Positions 1-6,595 of a DNA stretch of 7,656 nucleotides are shown piece by piece. Position 1 is the first letter of the stretch, and each line of letters starts with the position of its first letter. The notes under the pieces were generated by a model that saw only the letters and a list, made by a program, of their open reading frames with translations, was not told the origin of the DNA and did no database searches. Origin of the DNA: CAZGTQ01 sp964528575 (lineage in GTDB: Bacteria; Planctomycetota; UBA1135; GCA-002686595); contig CAZGTQ010000050.1 of the NCBI GenBank assembly GCA_964528575.1, positions 1 to 7,656 on the forward strand, given 5' to 3'. A program made the position numbers and the translations under genes.

Positions 1-1170
1 AACGAGGACTTCCGCGCGATCGCCGGGAGCCTGGGCGGCAACGGGAACGACACGCGCGTCGAGTTCTACCTCGCGACAGCCGCCCCCAACGGCAACCCGA
101 CGACGGGCATCACGCGGCACAAGAGTAACTCCTGGTACAACGACTCGGGCACCTACTACAACTCCGTCGGCTGGGACACGACGCGCTACCTCAACATCTA
201 CACGAACACCGCCGGCGGGAACCTCGGCTACGCCTACGTCCCGAGCGGCGGCGGCGTCGTCGGACAGTCGTGGGACGGCGTGCGCATGCACTGGGCGACC
301 GTCGGCGAGAACGCGCCGATCGGCGATCCCTACGACCTCGGCCGCACGACGACGCACGAGGTGGGTCACTACCTCGGGCTCTACCACACGTTCCAAGGCG
401 GTTGCGCGAGCGCGAGCGGCTGCTCGAGCAACGGCGACCTGATCTGCGACACCAATCCGGAGTCGTCGCCCAACTACTCGCCGTGCAGCCGCACGACGTG
501 CGGGTCGGCCGACCCGACGAACAACTACCTGGACTACAGCGACGACATCTGCATGCGGGAGTTCACGCCGAACCAGGCGAACCGCATGCGGTGCACGCTG
601 GACAACTTCCGCTTCGAGCTCGTCGCGGGCGGAACCGGTCCGACGAACGCGCCGCCGAGCGTGAACATCACGTCGCCCGCGAACGGCACGAGCGTGAGCG
701 ACGGCACGTCGATCGCGTTCTCCGCCTCGGCGAGCGACGTCGAAGACGGCAACCTGTCGAGCTCGATCTCGTGGTCCTCGAACCTCGACGGCGCCCTCGG
801 CGGCGGAGCGAGCATCAACAGCACGCTCTCCGTCGGCACCCACGTCGTCACCGCCTCCGTCACCGACTCCGCGGGCGCGCCCGGCTCCGACACCGTCGGC
901 GTCACCGTCACGAGCGTCGGCGGCGGCGGCGGAATCGTGCTCTCGACGAGCGGCTACAAGATCAAGGGCAACCAGACGATCGACTTGTCGTGGTCCGGCG
1001 CGAGCGGCGCCAGCGTCGAGATCTGGCGCAACGGCGGGCTGATCGTCGTCACGAACAACGACGGCGCGTACACCCACGCGACGAGCGTCAAGGGCGGCGG
1101 TAGCTACTCGTACCAAGTGTGCGAGTCCGGCGGCGCGCCGTGCTCGAACGCGTCGATCGTGACCTTCTGA
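1..1170 (+). CDS. Secreted M43 (pappalysin/ulilysin-type) zinc metalloprotease with Ig-like and FnIII-like C-terminal domains, 5'-truncated
   Basis: The frame is open from base 1 to the TGA at 1168-1170, so the start and any signal peptide lie outside the window; 389 residues are visible. The zinc-binding motif HEVGHYLGLYH is at visible residues 119-129 (three His ligands, catalytic Glu120), preceded by GRTTT as in M43 enzymes. Upstream, VEFYLA (21-26), LNIYTN and LGYAYVP also fit the M43 catalytic fold. The Met-turn region reads NNYLDYSDDICM (174-185), followed by EFTPNQANRM. After the catalytic domain come an Ig/PKD-like domain (about 217-305, starting APPSVNITSP), a five-glycine linker and a fibronectin-III-like domain (about 312-389) with tryptophan and YSYQVCES strands. 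Such tails usually bind surfaces or polysaccharide, so an extracellular protease is inferred. Substrate unknown. Oddity: Leu177 sits where I expect the Met-turn methionine. The gene converges on the decarboxylase fragment 21 bp downstream. Confidence 0.93.
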   Translation, partial: NEDFRAIAGSLGGNGNDTRVEFYLATAAPNGNPTTGITRHKSNSWYNDSGTYYNSVGWDTTRYLNIYTNTAGGNLGYAYVPSGGGVVGQSWDGVRMHWATVGENAPIGDPYDLGRTTTHEVGHYLGLYHTFQGGCASASGCSSNGDLICDTNPESSPNYSPCSRTTCGSADPTNNYLDYSDDICMREFTPNQANRMRCTLDNFRFELVAGGTGPTNAPPSVNITSPANGTSVSDGTSIAFSASASDVEDGNLSSSISWSSNLDGALGGGASINSTLSVGTHVVTASVTDSAGAPGSDTVGVTVTSVGGGGGIVLSTSGYKIKGNQTIDLSWSGASGASVEIWRNGGLIVVTNNDGAYTHATSVKGGGSYSYQVCESGGAPCSNASIVTF

Positions 1171-1189
1171 CGCGTCCAGGCGGCGGCTG

Positions 1190-1307
1190 GCTCACAGCTC
1201 CTTCTCGACCGCGGCGCACGTCCGAGCGAGCACGGCGACGAGCCGCTCGATGTGCTCCGCGGTCGTACGGAAGTTGACCACGCACGCGCGGAACCACTCG
1301 CGTCCCT
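1190..1307. repeat. 118-bp perfect direct repeat, copy A
   Basis: By eye, this stretch is identical base for base to 6596-6713, in the same orientation (offset 5,406). The match ends sharply on both sides: position 1189 is g where 6595 is t, and from 1308 the sequence (ggaatg) has nothing in common with 6714 onward (tcagcc). The identical block is the last 37 sense codons and stop of the decarboxylase gene plus two bases beyond the stop. Complete identity in a stretch that codes in only one of its two places points to a recent duplication, gene conversion or an assembly artefact. Confidence 0.95.
1192..1307 (-). pseudogene. Truncated 3' fragment of the PLP-dependent decarboxylase gene
   Basis: Read on the minus strand, this encodes GREWFRACVVNFRTTAEHI and onward to the C-terminal VEKEL and a TGA at 1192-1194, identical to the C-terminus of the complete decarboxylase copy ending at 6598. 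Upstream of residue GRE homology stops at once. The 45 bp between 1308 and the dedA stop (1353) do not resemble the decarboxylase in any frame, and no start or catalytic domain is attached. It is therefore a non-functional gene remnant. It lies 21 bp from the metalloprotease stop, in convergent orientation, which is where the intact decarboxylase would end if the block to its right were removed. Confidence 0.85.
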
Positions 1308-1352
1308 GGAATGATCGGCGCCGCGACCGCCTTCGGGTAGCGCTTGCATTCG

Positions 1353-1997
1353 TCACGCGCTGCGGCGGGCGCGCACGTACTCGATTGCGGGGGGGACGAG
1401 CGAGAGGGCGATGATCGCGAGGATCGCGATGTGGAAGTTCTGCTTCACGAGCGGCAGGTTCCCGAACGCATAGCCGGCCGAGACGAAGCCCACGACCCAC
1501 AGGATGGCGCCAGCGACGTTGAAGAAGGCGAAGCGGCGGTAGTCCATGCGGCCGACGCCGGCGACGAAGGGGGCGAAGGTGCGCACGATCGGGACGAAGC
1601 GGGCGATGACGATCGTTTTGCCGCCGTACTTCGCGTAGAAGCGACGGGTGCGGTCCATGTGCTCGCGCTTCAACAAGCGTGAGGACTCACGGGCGAACAC
1701 CTTCGGACCGACGAGCTTGCCGATGCGGTAGTTCACGGCGTCGCCGAGCACGGCGGCGACGAACAGGACGAGGCTCGCTTCGACCGCGCCGATCGGAGCT
1801 GCGTCGCTCGCCGCGAGCGCGCCGACCGCGAAGAGGAGCGAGTCGCCGGGCAAGAACGGCGTGACGACCAAGCCGGTCTCGCAGAAGACGATCGCGAAGA
1901 GGAGGACGTAGGTCCACGGGCCGAGCGCGTCCGCCTGCTCCTTCAAGTGGACGTCGAGGTGCAGCAGAACGTCGGCGATGCGGTGCAGCAGGTCCAT
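1353..1997 (-). CDS. dedA: DedA family inner-membrane protein (VTT/SNARE-associated domain)
   Basis: Predicted 214-residue polytopic membrane protein, closely matching E. coli DedA as I remember it, including its start (here MDLLHRIADVLLHLDVHL), which is why I chose the ATG at 1995-1997. An in-frame TTG at 2042 would add 15 unconserved residues. Family motifs: ETGLVVTPFLPGD at 40-52, GDAVNYRIG at 85-93 and GGKTIVIARFVPIVRTFAP at 125-143, followed by FVAGVGRM. Glu40, Asp52, Arg133 and Arg139 correspond to the charged residues reported as essential in the E. coli relatives YqjA/YghB. DedA proteins are linked to undecaprenyl-phosphate or phospholipid recycling and to proton-motive-force homeostasis; which lipid this one handles cannot be told. 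Divergent from the symporter gene (233 bp between starts). Its stop is 45 bp from the decarboxylase fragment. Confidence 0.95.
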   Translation of the reverse strand: MDLLHRIADVLLHLDVHLKEQADALGPWTYVLLFAIVFCETGLVVTPFLPGDSLLFAVGALAASDAAPIGAVEASLVLFVAAVLGDAVNYRIGKLVGPKVFARESSRLLKREHMDRTRRFYAKYGGKTIVIARFVPIVRTFAPFVAGVGRMDYRRFAFFNVAGAILWVVGFVSAGYAFGNLPLVKQNFHIAILAIIALSLVPPAIEYVRARRSA

Positions 1998-2167
1998 CGC
2001 GGAGCGGAACGTCGCGCGCGCGTGCGGCGAAGACGGGGGCAAGGTCCACCGCGTCGCGCGCGTCCTGCCCTTGACCCGGACCCGCGACGTCCGCGCCTCG
2101 TCGGTGGGGCGCGGCAGCCATCGTCATCGTGCAGGCGGGCTCGACCGTCAAGTCTCGGCTCGCCCCG

Positions 2168-2196
2168 TTTCCACGGGGCCGGCGCGCCCCTAGACT
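2168..2196 (+). promoter_or_regulatory. Candidate sigma-70-type promoter of the symporter gene
   Basis: TTTCCA at 2168-2173 and TAGACT at 2191-2196 are separated by exactly 17 bp. Each matches 4 of 6 positions of the -35 and -10 consensus, in an otherwise very GC-rich stretch. Transcription would begin near 2203, leaving a leader of about 28 nt before the GTG at 2231. A 7-bp inverted repeat (GCCCCGT at 2162-2168, ACGGGGC at 2173-2179, loop TTCC) overlaps the -35 box and could be an operator. This is pattern matching only. Confidence 0.35.
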
Positions 2197-2230
2197 GCGC
2201 CCCGTTTTGACCCCCGCCCGCCGACCGCGG

Positions 2231-3496
2231 GTGCGCCTCGCGCTGCACTCGAGGATCGTCCTCGGCCTCCTCCTGGGCGCCGCGGCGGGGATCGTCGTCG
2301 AATCGGTTGCCCCCGGAGCGGCATGGGTGCGATGGATCGGCGACTACGTGGCGGGACCGGTGGGGCAGGTGTTCCTGCGGCTGCTCCTGATGACGGTCGT
2401 TCCGCTCGTGTTCGCGTCGGTCACGCTGGGTGTGGCCGGTCTCGGGGACCTCCGGCACGTCGGGCGCGTCGGCGCGTTCTCGCTCGCCTTCTTCGTGCTG
2501 TCGAGCGCGTGCGCCGCCGTGCTCGGGCTCGTGCTGGTCGCGGTCATCGAGCCGGGGGCAGGCGTCCCTGCCGAGGTGCGCGAGGAGCTGCTCGAATCCT
2601 ACCGCCCGCAGGCGGAGGGCCTGCAGGCCGGAGGTCCGGCCGGCTTCGGCATCTCGACGTTCGTGAACATCGTGCCGCGGAACCCGATCCGCGCGGCGGC
2701 GGACATGGACATGCTCGCCGTGCTGTTCACGGCGCTCCTGGTCGGAGCGGCGCTGACGCTGCTGCCCGAGCACAAGGCGCGGCCGATCGTCGATCTGCTC
2801 GACGCCGTGACGCACGTGCTGCTCGTGATCATCGACTTCGCGATGCGGCTCGCGCCGTATGGCGTGTTCGGGCTCGTCTTCGTCGTGGCCTCCCGTTTCG
2901 GCTGGGAGCTCCTCGAGGAGCTCGGCGGCTACGTCCTGGTGGTCGTGCTCGGCCTGACGCTGCACTCGCTCGTCGTGATCTCCACTTTCGTGCGCGTGCT
3001 CGGAGGCATGAGCCCGCTCGTCTTCTGGCGCCGCATCCGCGCGAGCGCCGTCACTGCGTTCTCGACGAGCTCGAGCAACGCGACGCTGCCGACGAGCCTT
3101 GCGGTCGCGGAGCGCGAGCTGGGCGTGTCGCCCACCGTCGCGGGCTTCGTCCTGCCGCTCGGGGCGACGATGAACATGAACGGGACGGCGCTGTACGAGG
3201 GCGTGACGGTGCTCTTCCTCGCGAGCTTGTTCGGAGTGGAGCTGAGCATCGGCCAGCAGGCGATCGTCGTCCTGCTCTCCGTGCTGACGGCGATCGGTGC
3301 GGCCGGCGTTCCGGGCGGCTCGCTGCCGCTCTTGATGATGGTCCTCGCGACCGTGGGCGTGCCGGCCGAGGGCATCGCGATCATCATCGGCGTGGACCGC
3401 ATCCTCGACATGTGCCGGACCGTCGTGAACGTCGCGGGGGACCTGGCCGCGGCGCTGTTCGTCGCCCGCTACGAGAAGGCCGGCGACCCGAGCTGA
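2231..3496 (+). CDS. Dicarboxylate/amino acid:cation symporter (DAACS, SDF/GltP-like)
   Basis: Polytopic inner-membrane transporter of 421 residues from the GTG at 2231, which puts the first helix (IVLGLLLGAAAG) about nine residues from the start, as usual in the family. In-frame GTG 2129 and TTG 2207 would add basic, unconserved sequence and lie upstream of or beside the putative promoter. Hallmarks: LRLLLMTVVPLVFAS (third helix), the serine-rich hairpin AFSTSSSNATLPTS (276-289), NMNGTALYE (315-323), GVPGGSLPLL (second hairpin) and DRILDMCRTVVNVAGD (389-404). By alignment with GltPh, Asp393, Arg396, Thr397, Asn400 and Asp404 are the substrate- and cation-binding residues. The Arg favours an acidic substrate (glutamate, aspartate or a C4-dicarboxylate). 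Asn317 replaces the Asp of the common NMDGT motif, which may alter cation coupling. Its stop is 11 bp from the converging yhhQ stop. Confidence 0.95.
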   Translation: MRLALHSRIVLGLLLGAAAGIVVESVAPGAAWVRWIGDYVAGPVGQVFLRLLLMTVVPLVFASVTLGVAGLGDLRHVGRVGAFSLAFFVLSSACAAVLGLVLVAVIEPGAGVPAEVREELLESYRPQAEGLQAGGPAGFGISTFVNIVPRNPIRAAADMDMLAVLFTALLVGAALTLLPEHKARPIVDLLDAVTHVLLVIIDFAMRLAPYGVFGLVFVVASRFGWELLEELGGYVLVVVLGLTLHSLVVISTFVRVLGGMSPLVFWRRIRASAVTAFSTSSSNATLPTSLAVAERELGVSPTVAGFVLPLGATMNMNGTALYEGVTVLFLASLFGVELSIGQQAIVVLLSVLTAIGAAGVPGGSLPLLMMVLATVGVPAEGIAIIIGVDRILDMCRTVVNVAGDLAAALFVARYEKAGDPS

Positions 3497-3507
3497 CGGC
3501 GACGAGC

Positions 3508-4257
3508 TCAGCCTCGGTCGGCGAACGCGACGGTGCGGAACGCCTCGTCGACGCGCGCGCGCTCCTGGAGCACCTCCGCCTCGCGCCCGAGGTGGCGGTC
3601 GATCAGGCGGTGGGCGAGGTAGATGACCGGCGTGATCGCGATCGCGACGGCGAGCTTGTAGGCGTAGTTCGTCGAGGCCACTTGCGCGACTTCTGACAGC
3701 GGCCAGTGGGCCGGCCCCAGCCCCGTGCCGAACGCGACGTAGATCACGACCGCCGAGTCGACGAGCTGCGAGACTGCGGTCGAGCCCGTCGCGCGCAACC
3801 AGATGTGCCGGTTCCCCGTGCGCCGGCGCAGGAAATGGAAGACGGAGATGTCGACGAACTGCCCCACGAGGAACGCGATCATCGAGGCGACGATGATCGC
3901 CTTCGAGCTCGCGAAGACGGTCTCGAACGCCTCGTCGCCGACCGGCGAGGTCGGCGAAGCGGGGATCTGCAGCCCGACGAACAGGACGCCGTAGATGAAC
4001 ACGAGGCTCGCCATCCCGACGAGCGTGGTGAAGCGCACGCCCCGGCGGCCGAAGTATTCGTTGAGCAGGTCGGTCACGATGAAGACCACCGGGAAGGGGA
4101 TCACGCCGAGGGTCATCGTGACCTTCTCGATCCCGAGCACGCCGAGGATCCTCGAGACGTCGGTGTCGAAGAGCTTGCTGCCCGTCACCTCCGCCAGCAC
4201 GAGGAAGGCGATGAACAGCCCCGAGAGCACTACGTAGAGTCGCTGGCCGCGCGTCAT
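3508..4257 (-). CDS. yhhQ: Queuosine precursor transporter (YhhQ/DUF165 family)
   Basis: A 249-residue membrane protein with the family signatures: VTDLLNEYFGRRGVR (61-75), GQFVDISVFHFLRRR (132-146) and WLRATGSTAVSQLVDS (153-168), with about six hydrophobic segments. E. coli YhhQ imports preQ0/preQ1 for queuosine modification of tRNA with GUN anticodons; the same substrate is inferred here. The ATG at 4255-4257 follows the antiporter stop codon by 3 bp with no clear Shine-Dalgarno sequence, which suggests translational coupling by reinitiation. The C-terminal tail after about residue 215 is charged (RHLGREAEVLQERARVDEAF), probably cytosolic and somewhat longer than usual. No queuosine biosynthesis gene (tgt, queA) lies in the window. 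Confidence 0.93.
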   Translation of the reverse strand: MTRGQRLYVVLSGLFIAFLVLAEVTGSKLFDTDVSRILGVLGIEKVTMTLGVIPFPVVFIVTDLLNEYFGRRGVRFTTLVGMASLVFIYGVLFVGLQIPASPTSPVGDEAFETVFASSKAIIVASMIAFLVGQFVDISVFHFLRRRTGNRHIWLRATGSTAVSQLVDSAVVIYVAFGTGLGPAHWPLSEVAQVASTNYAYKLAVAIAITPVIYLAHRLIDRHLGREAEVLQERARVDEAFRTVAFADRG

Positions 4258-4260
4258 CGG

Positions 4261-5715
4261 CTACACGAAGAAGACGAACGTGAGCCCGGCGAAGATCGGG
4301 AGGAGGACGGAGCCGGAGTAGAGCATGTACCCGAAGAACCCGGGCATGCGCACTCCGTTCTCCTCCGCGATGGCCTTGACCATGAAGTTCGGCCCGTTGC
4401 CGATGTAGGTGTTCGCGCCCATGAAGACCGCGCCGCAAGAGATCGCGCCCAGGATCCGCGATCCCTCCGGGCCCTGCGCGAGGAGTTCGCCCAGGTAGCG
4501 ACCCTCGACGGCGATGCCCTGGCTCCCGCTGGCCGTGGCGGCGAACGTCAGATACGTCGGAGCGTTGTCGAGGACGCTCGAGAGCAGCCCCGTCGCCCAA
4601 AAGTAGTGCCACGCATCGGTGAGCCCGAGCGCGATCCCGAGCACGTCGCGCTCGCCCCGGCCCCACGCGTTCAGGATCAAGAGCGCGGGCGCCATCGTGA
4701 CGAAGATGCCGGCGAACAGGACCGCGACCTCGACGATCGGCGCGAACGTGAAGCGGTTGGAAGCGCGGTTCGCCGGGCTCGTCGTCAGCCAGGCGAGCGC
4801 GGCGAGGCCGAGCATCAGCGCCTCCTGCACGCCGAAGGGCCAGGGGCTGCCGGCGTTCAGGGCCCCGCCGCCGGCCGCCGCGATCACGCTGACGATCCCC
4901 AGGAGGAAGAGGAAGTTGTGCCAGCCGTGAACGCGCAACGGCTCGTGCTCGAGCACCGCCTCGAGCTGCGAGCCCGCACGCTCCTTCTCTTCGCTCGCCA
5001 GGACGATCTGGTCCCACCCGTTGAAGACGACGAGCAGCACGGCGACGACCGCGGCCCACTGCGGCAAGAGCGAGAACGTCCACTCGAATGGAACGCCCTT
5101 GAGGTAGCCGAGGAAGAGCGGCGGGTCGCCCAGCGGCGTCAGCAGCCCTCCGCAATTCGACACGACGAAGATGAAGAAGACGACGATGTGAGCCTTGCGC
5201 TGGCGTGGCGCGTTGGCGCGCAGGAGCGGCCGGATCAGGAGCACCGACGCGCCGGTCGTGCCGATGAAGCTCGCCAGCGCCGCGCCGATCGCCAGGATGC
5301 CCGTGTTCAGCAGCGGCGTGCCGGCTAGCGAGCCGCGAACGAAGACGCAGCCGGTGATCACGAACAGCGACGTGAGCAGCACGATGAAGGAGGTGTACTC
5401 CTCGAGCTTCTCGACCAGGGCGTGGAGCCCGTGCTCGCCGTGCGAGGCGACGAGGTAGAGCGCGAGCGGCACGCCGAACGCCGTGGCGACGAGCGCCTTG
5501 CTCCGGTTCCTCTCCCACCAATGTCCGGCGAAGAGCGGCAGGAGAGCGATGGAGAGGAGCAGCCCGACGAAGGGCAGCATCGTCCAGAAGCCGAGCTCTT
5601 GGCCGAGCGTGGCATCGGTGGGAGCGGCGGGCGCGGCGGACGCGGGGGGAGCGGCGAGGGCTACCGCAGCCGCTCGGAGCGCGCGGCCGCGGGCGCGGCG
5701 GAAGGCGGATGCCAT
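4261..5715 (-). CDS. Putative Na+/H+ antiporter, ArsB/NhaD/CitMHS-type ion transporter (CitMHS_2-like)
   Basis: A 484-residue protein from the ATG at 5713-5715. Residues 1-31 form a plausible cleavable signal peptide (basic RRARGRALR, then AAAVALAAPPASA), typical of this subfamily and supporting this start; the open frame further upstream overlaps usp. About 11-12 hydrophobic segments follow. Two inverted-repeat halves show the ion-transporter signatures FIGTTGASVLL (150-160) with SNCGGLLTPLGDPPLF (186-201), and VLDNAPTYLTF (381-391) with GANTYIGNGPNFMVKAIAEE (433-452). Relatives are annotated as sodium:proton antiporters or putative citrate transporters; cation/proton exchange is the likelier role, but substrate is inferred from family only. 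It is the first gene of a likely operon with yhhQ and is divergent from usp across 189 bp. Confidence 0.9.
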   Translation of the reverse strand: MASAFRRARGRALRAAAVALAAPPASAAPAAPTDATLGQELGFWTMLPFVGLLLSIALLPLFAGHWWERNRSKALVATAFGVPLALYLVASHGEHGLHALVEKLEEYTSFIVLLTSLFVITGCVFVRGSLAGTPLLNTGILAIGAALASFIGTTGASVLLIRPLLRANAPRQRKAHIVVFFIFVVSNCGGLLTPLGDPPLFLGYLKGVPFEWTFSLLPQWAAVVAVLLVVFNGWDQIVLASEEKERAGSQLEAVLEHEPLRVHGWHNFLFLLGIVSVIAAAGGGALNAGSPWPFGVQEALMLGLAALAWLTTSPANRASNRFTFAPIVEVAVLFAGIFVTMAPALLILNAWGRGERDVLGIALGLTDAWHYFWATGLLSSVLDNAPTYLTFAATASGSQGIAVEGRYLGELLAQGPEGSRILGAISCGAVFMGANTYIGNGPNFMVKAIAEENGVRMPGFFGYMLYSGSVLLPIFAGLTFVFFV

Positions 5716-5844
5716 GGGTGCGCAGGCGAGGCGACGGGCGCGCGGAGGTTCAGCGCGCGCCGGAAGGCGGACGCGCGCGTAGTCGCGAACGGCGATGACG
5801 CAACGGCGCTCTCGCCGGCGACCTGAGGATAGGCTAGCGACCTC

Positions 5845-5887
5845 ACCGGCCGGTCCGCGAGGGCGGCCGCCGCGCGGCGTTCGCCGC
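5845..5887. promoter_or_regulatory. Cluster of three palindromes between the divergent antiporter and usp genes
   Basis: Within 43 bp lie two perfect 10-bp palindromes, ACCGGCCGGT (5845-5854) and GGCGGCCGCC (5862-5871), and an inverted repeat GCGGCG-TT-CGCCGC (5874-5887) that ends 17 bp before the usp ATG. The AT-containing stretch next to them (5826-5838) gives TATCCT on the minus strand, a possible -10 for the antiporter, but no convincing -35. A shared operator region is possible; short GC palindromes are also expected by chance in DNA of this composition. Confidence 0.25.
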
Positions 5888-5904
5888 CGACGGCCGACAC
5901 TGCC

Positions 5905-6354
5905 ATGATCGAGTCCTTCCGCAAGATCCTCGTCACGACCGATCTCTCGGACCTGGGCAACGCCGCCGTGCCGGTGGCCTGCCGCGTCGCCCGCGCGGAC
6001 GGCGCGAGCGTCACGCTGTTGCACGTCCTCGAGGAGGGCGTTCCCAATCCGCTCTACGCCCACTACCGTCCCACGCCCTCGCCCGAAGAGCGCGACCGAG
6101 CCGAAGCAAGGGCGCGCGCGGGCCTCGCGGCGCTCGTCCCCGCCGGCGCCACGGACGTCGCCCCCGAGGTCCGCCTCGTACGCGGGGACCCGGCGGGGGA
6201 GATCTGCAAGGCCGCCGAGGAACTCGGCTCGGAGCTGATCGTGATCTCCTCCCACGGCCGGACGGGCCTGAGACGCTTCTTGCTCGGGAGCGTCGCGAAT
6301 CGCGTGGTCGTCGCCGCGCCCTGCTCCGTCCTGGTGCTGCGCGGGCTCGCCTGA
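5905..6354 (+). CDS. Universal stress protein (UspA family)
   Basis: A 149-residue single-domain Usp, the usual family length. The N-terminal strand FRKILVTTDLSD carries Asp13, which contacts adenine in ATP-binding members. The C-terminal ATP loop reads SSHG (115-118), nine residues, then GS at 128-129 and ends with the PCSVLVLRG strand. This matches the G-2X-G-9X-G(S/T) nucleotide-binding pattern except that the first glycine is Ser115, a common variant. Cytosolic; probably ATP-binding and stress-related, partner unknown. ATG at 5905 fits the alignment; no strong ribosome binding site is visible. Divergent from the antiporter gene, which raises the possibility of shared regulation with ion homeostasis, but this is inference. 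Confidence 0.95.
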   Translation: MIESFRKILVTTDLSDLGNAAVPVACRVARADGASVTLLHVLEEGVPNPLYAHYRPTPSPEERDRAEARARAGLAALVPAGATDVAPEVRLVRGDPAGEICKAAEELGSELIVISSHGRTGLRRFLLGSVANRVVVAAPCSVLVLRGLA

Positions 6355-6358
6355 CGCT

Positions 6359-6399
6359 GCGTCCTCCGGCCCCACGGCAGCCTTGCGCGCGCAGGACGC
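6359..6399 (+). terminator. Inverted repeat just after usp, candidate terminator or 3' hairpin
   Basis: Arms GCGTCCT (6359-6365) and AGGACGC (6393-6399) are perfect 7-bp complements starting 5 bases after the usp stop, with a 27-nt GC-rich loop that could pair further. No T-run follows, so it is not a classic intrinsic terminator. The rest of 6355-6597, between usp and the decarboxylase stop, shows no convincing gene or other feature. Confidence 0.25.
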
Positions 6400-6595
6400 G
6401 TGCTCGCGACGATCCCCGGCGACGCACGTCGTCGCGTTCGTCATCGGGACGACGACGCCGCCGAACGCGCGCAGACGTGGCTGCTTCGTCGACGGGGGAG
6501 CGCTCGCGTCGAGCCCGACGCCTGCGCGAGGACTGGAACGACGGCCACGCCACTACGGCTTCGATGGGCGTCGGCGTCCCGGCGACGGCCCGCGT

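Noticed and set aside
270..1103. 277-codon plus-strand frame within the metalloprotease gene
   Set aside because: Arg-rich +2 shadow of the M43 protease frame, which carries the zinc motif and domain tails.
1176..1190. Small hairpin CCAG...CTGG after the metalloprotease stop as a terminator
   Set aside because: Only a 4-bp stem with a 7-base loop and no T-run; likely chance.
2123..2151. Minus-strand TTGACG-17 bp-GATGAC as a dedA promoter
   Set aside because: The -35 is good (5/6) but the -10 matches only 3/6, and it would leave a leader of about 115 nt. Too weak to list as a feature.
3706..5328. 540-codon plus-strand open frame antisense to yhhQ and the antiporter
   Set aside because: Composition is an Arg/Glu/Asp/His-rich shadow with no recognisable domain; the opposite strand has two well-supported membrane proteins.
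1943..5521. 1,192-codon open frame on the minus strand across several genes
   Set aside because: It is arginine/histidine/aspartate-rich, low-complexity translation antisense or out of frame to dedA, the symporter, yhhQ and the antiporter. High GC removes stop codons in shadow frames. The genes beneath have clear family motifs.
6427..6458. CGTCGTCG / CGACGACG inverted repeat between usp and decarboxylase
   Set aside because: Arises from simple GAC/GTC trinucleotide runs common in this composition; loop is long and no T-run follows.
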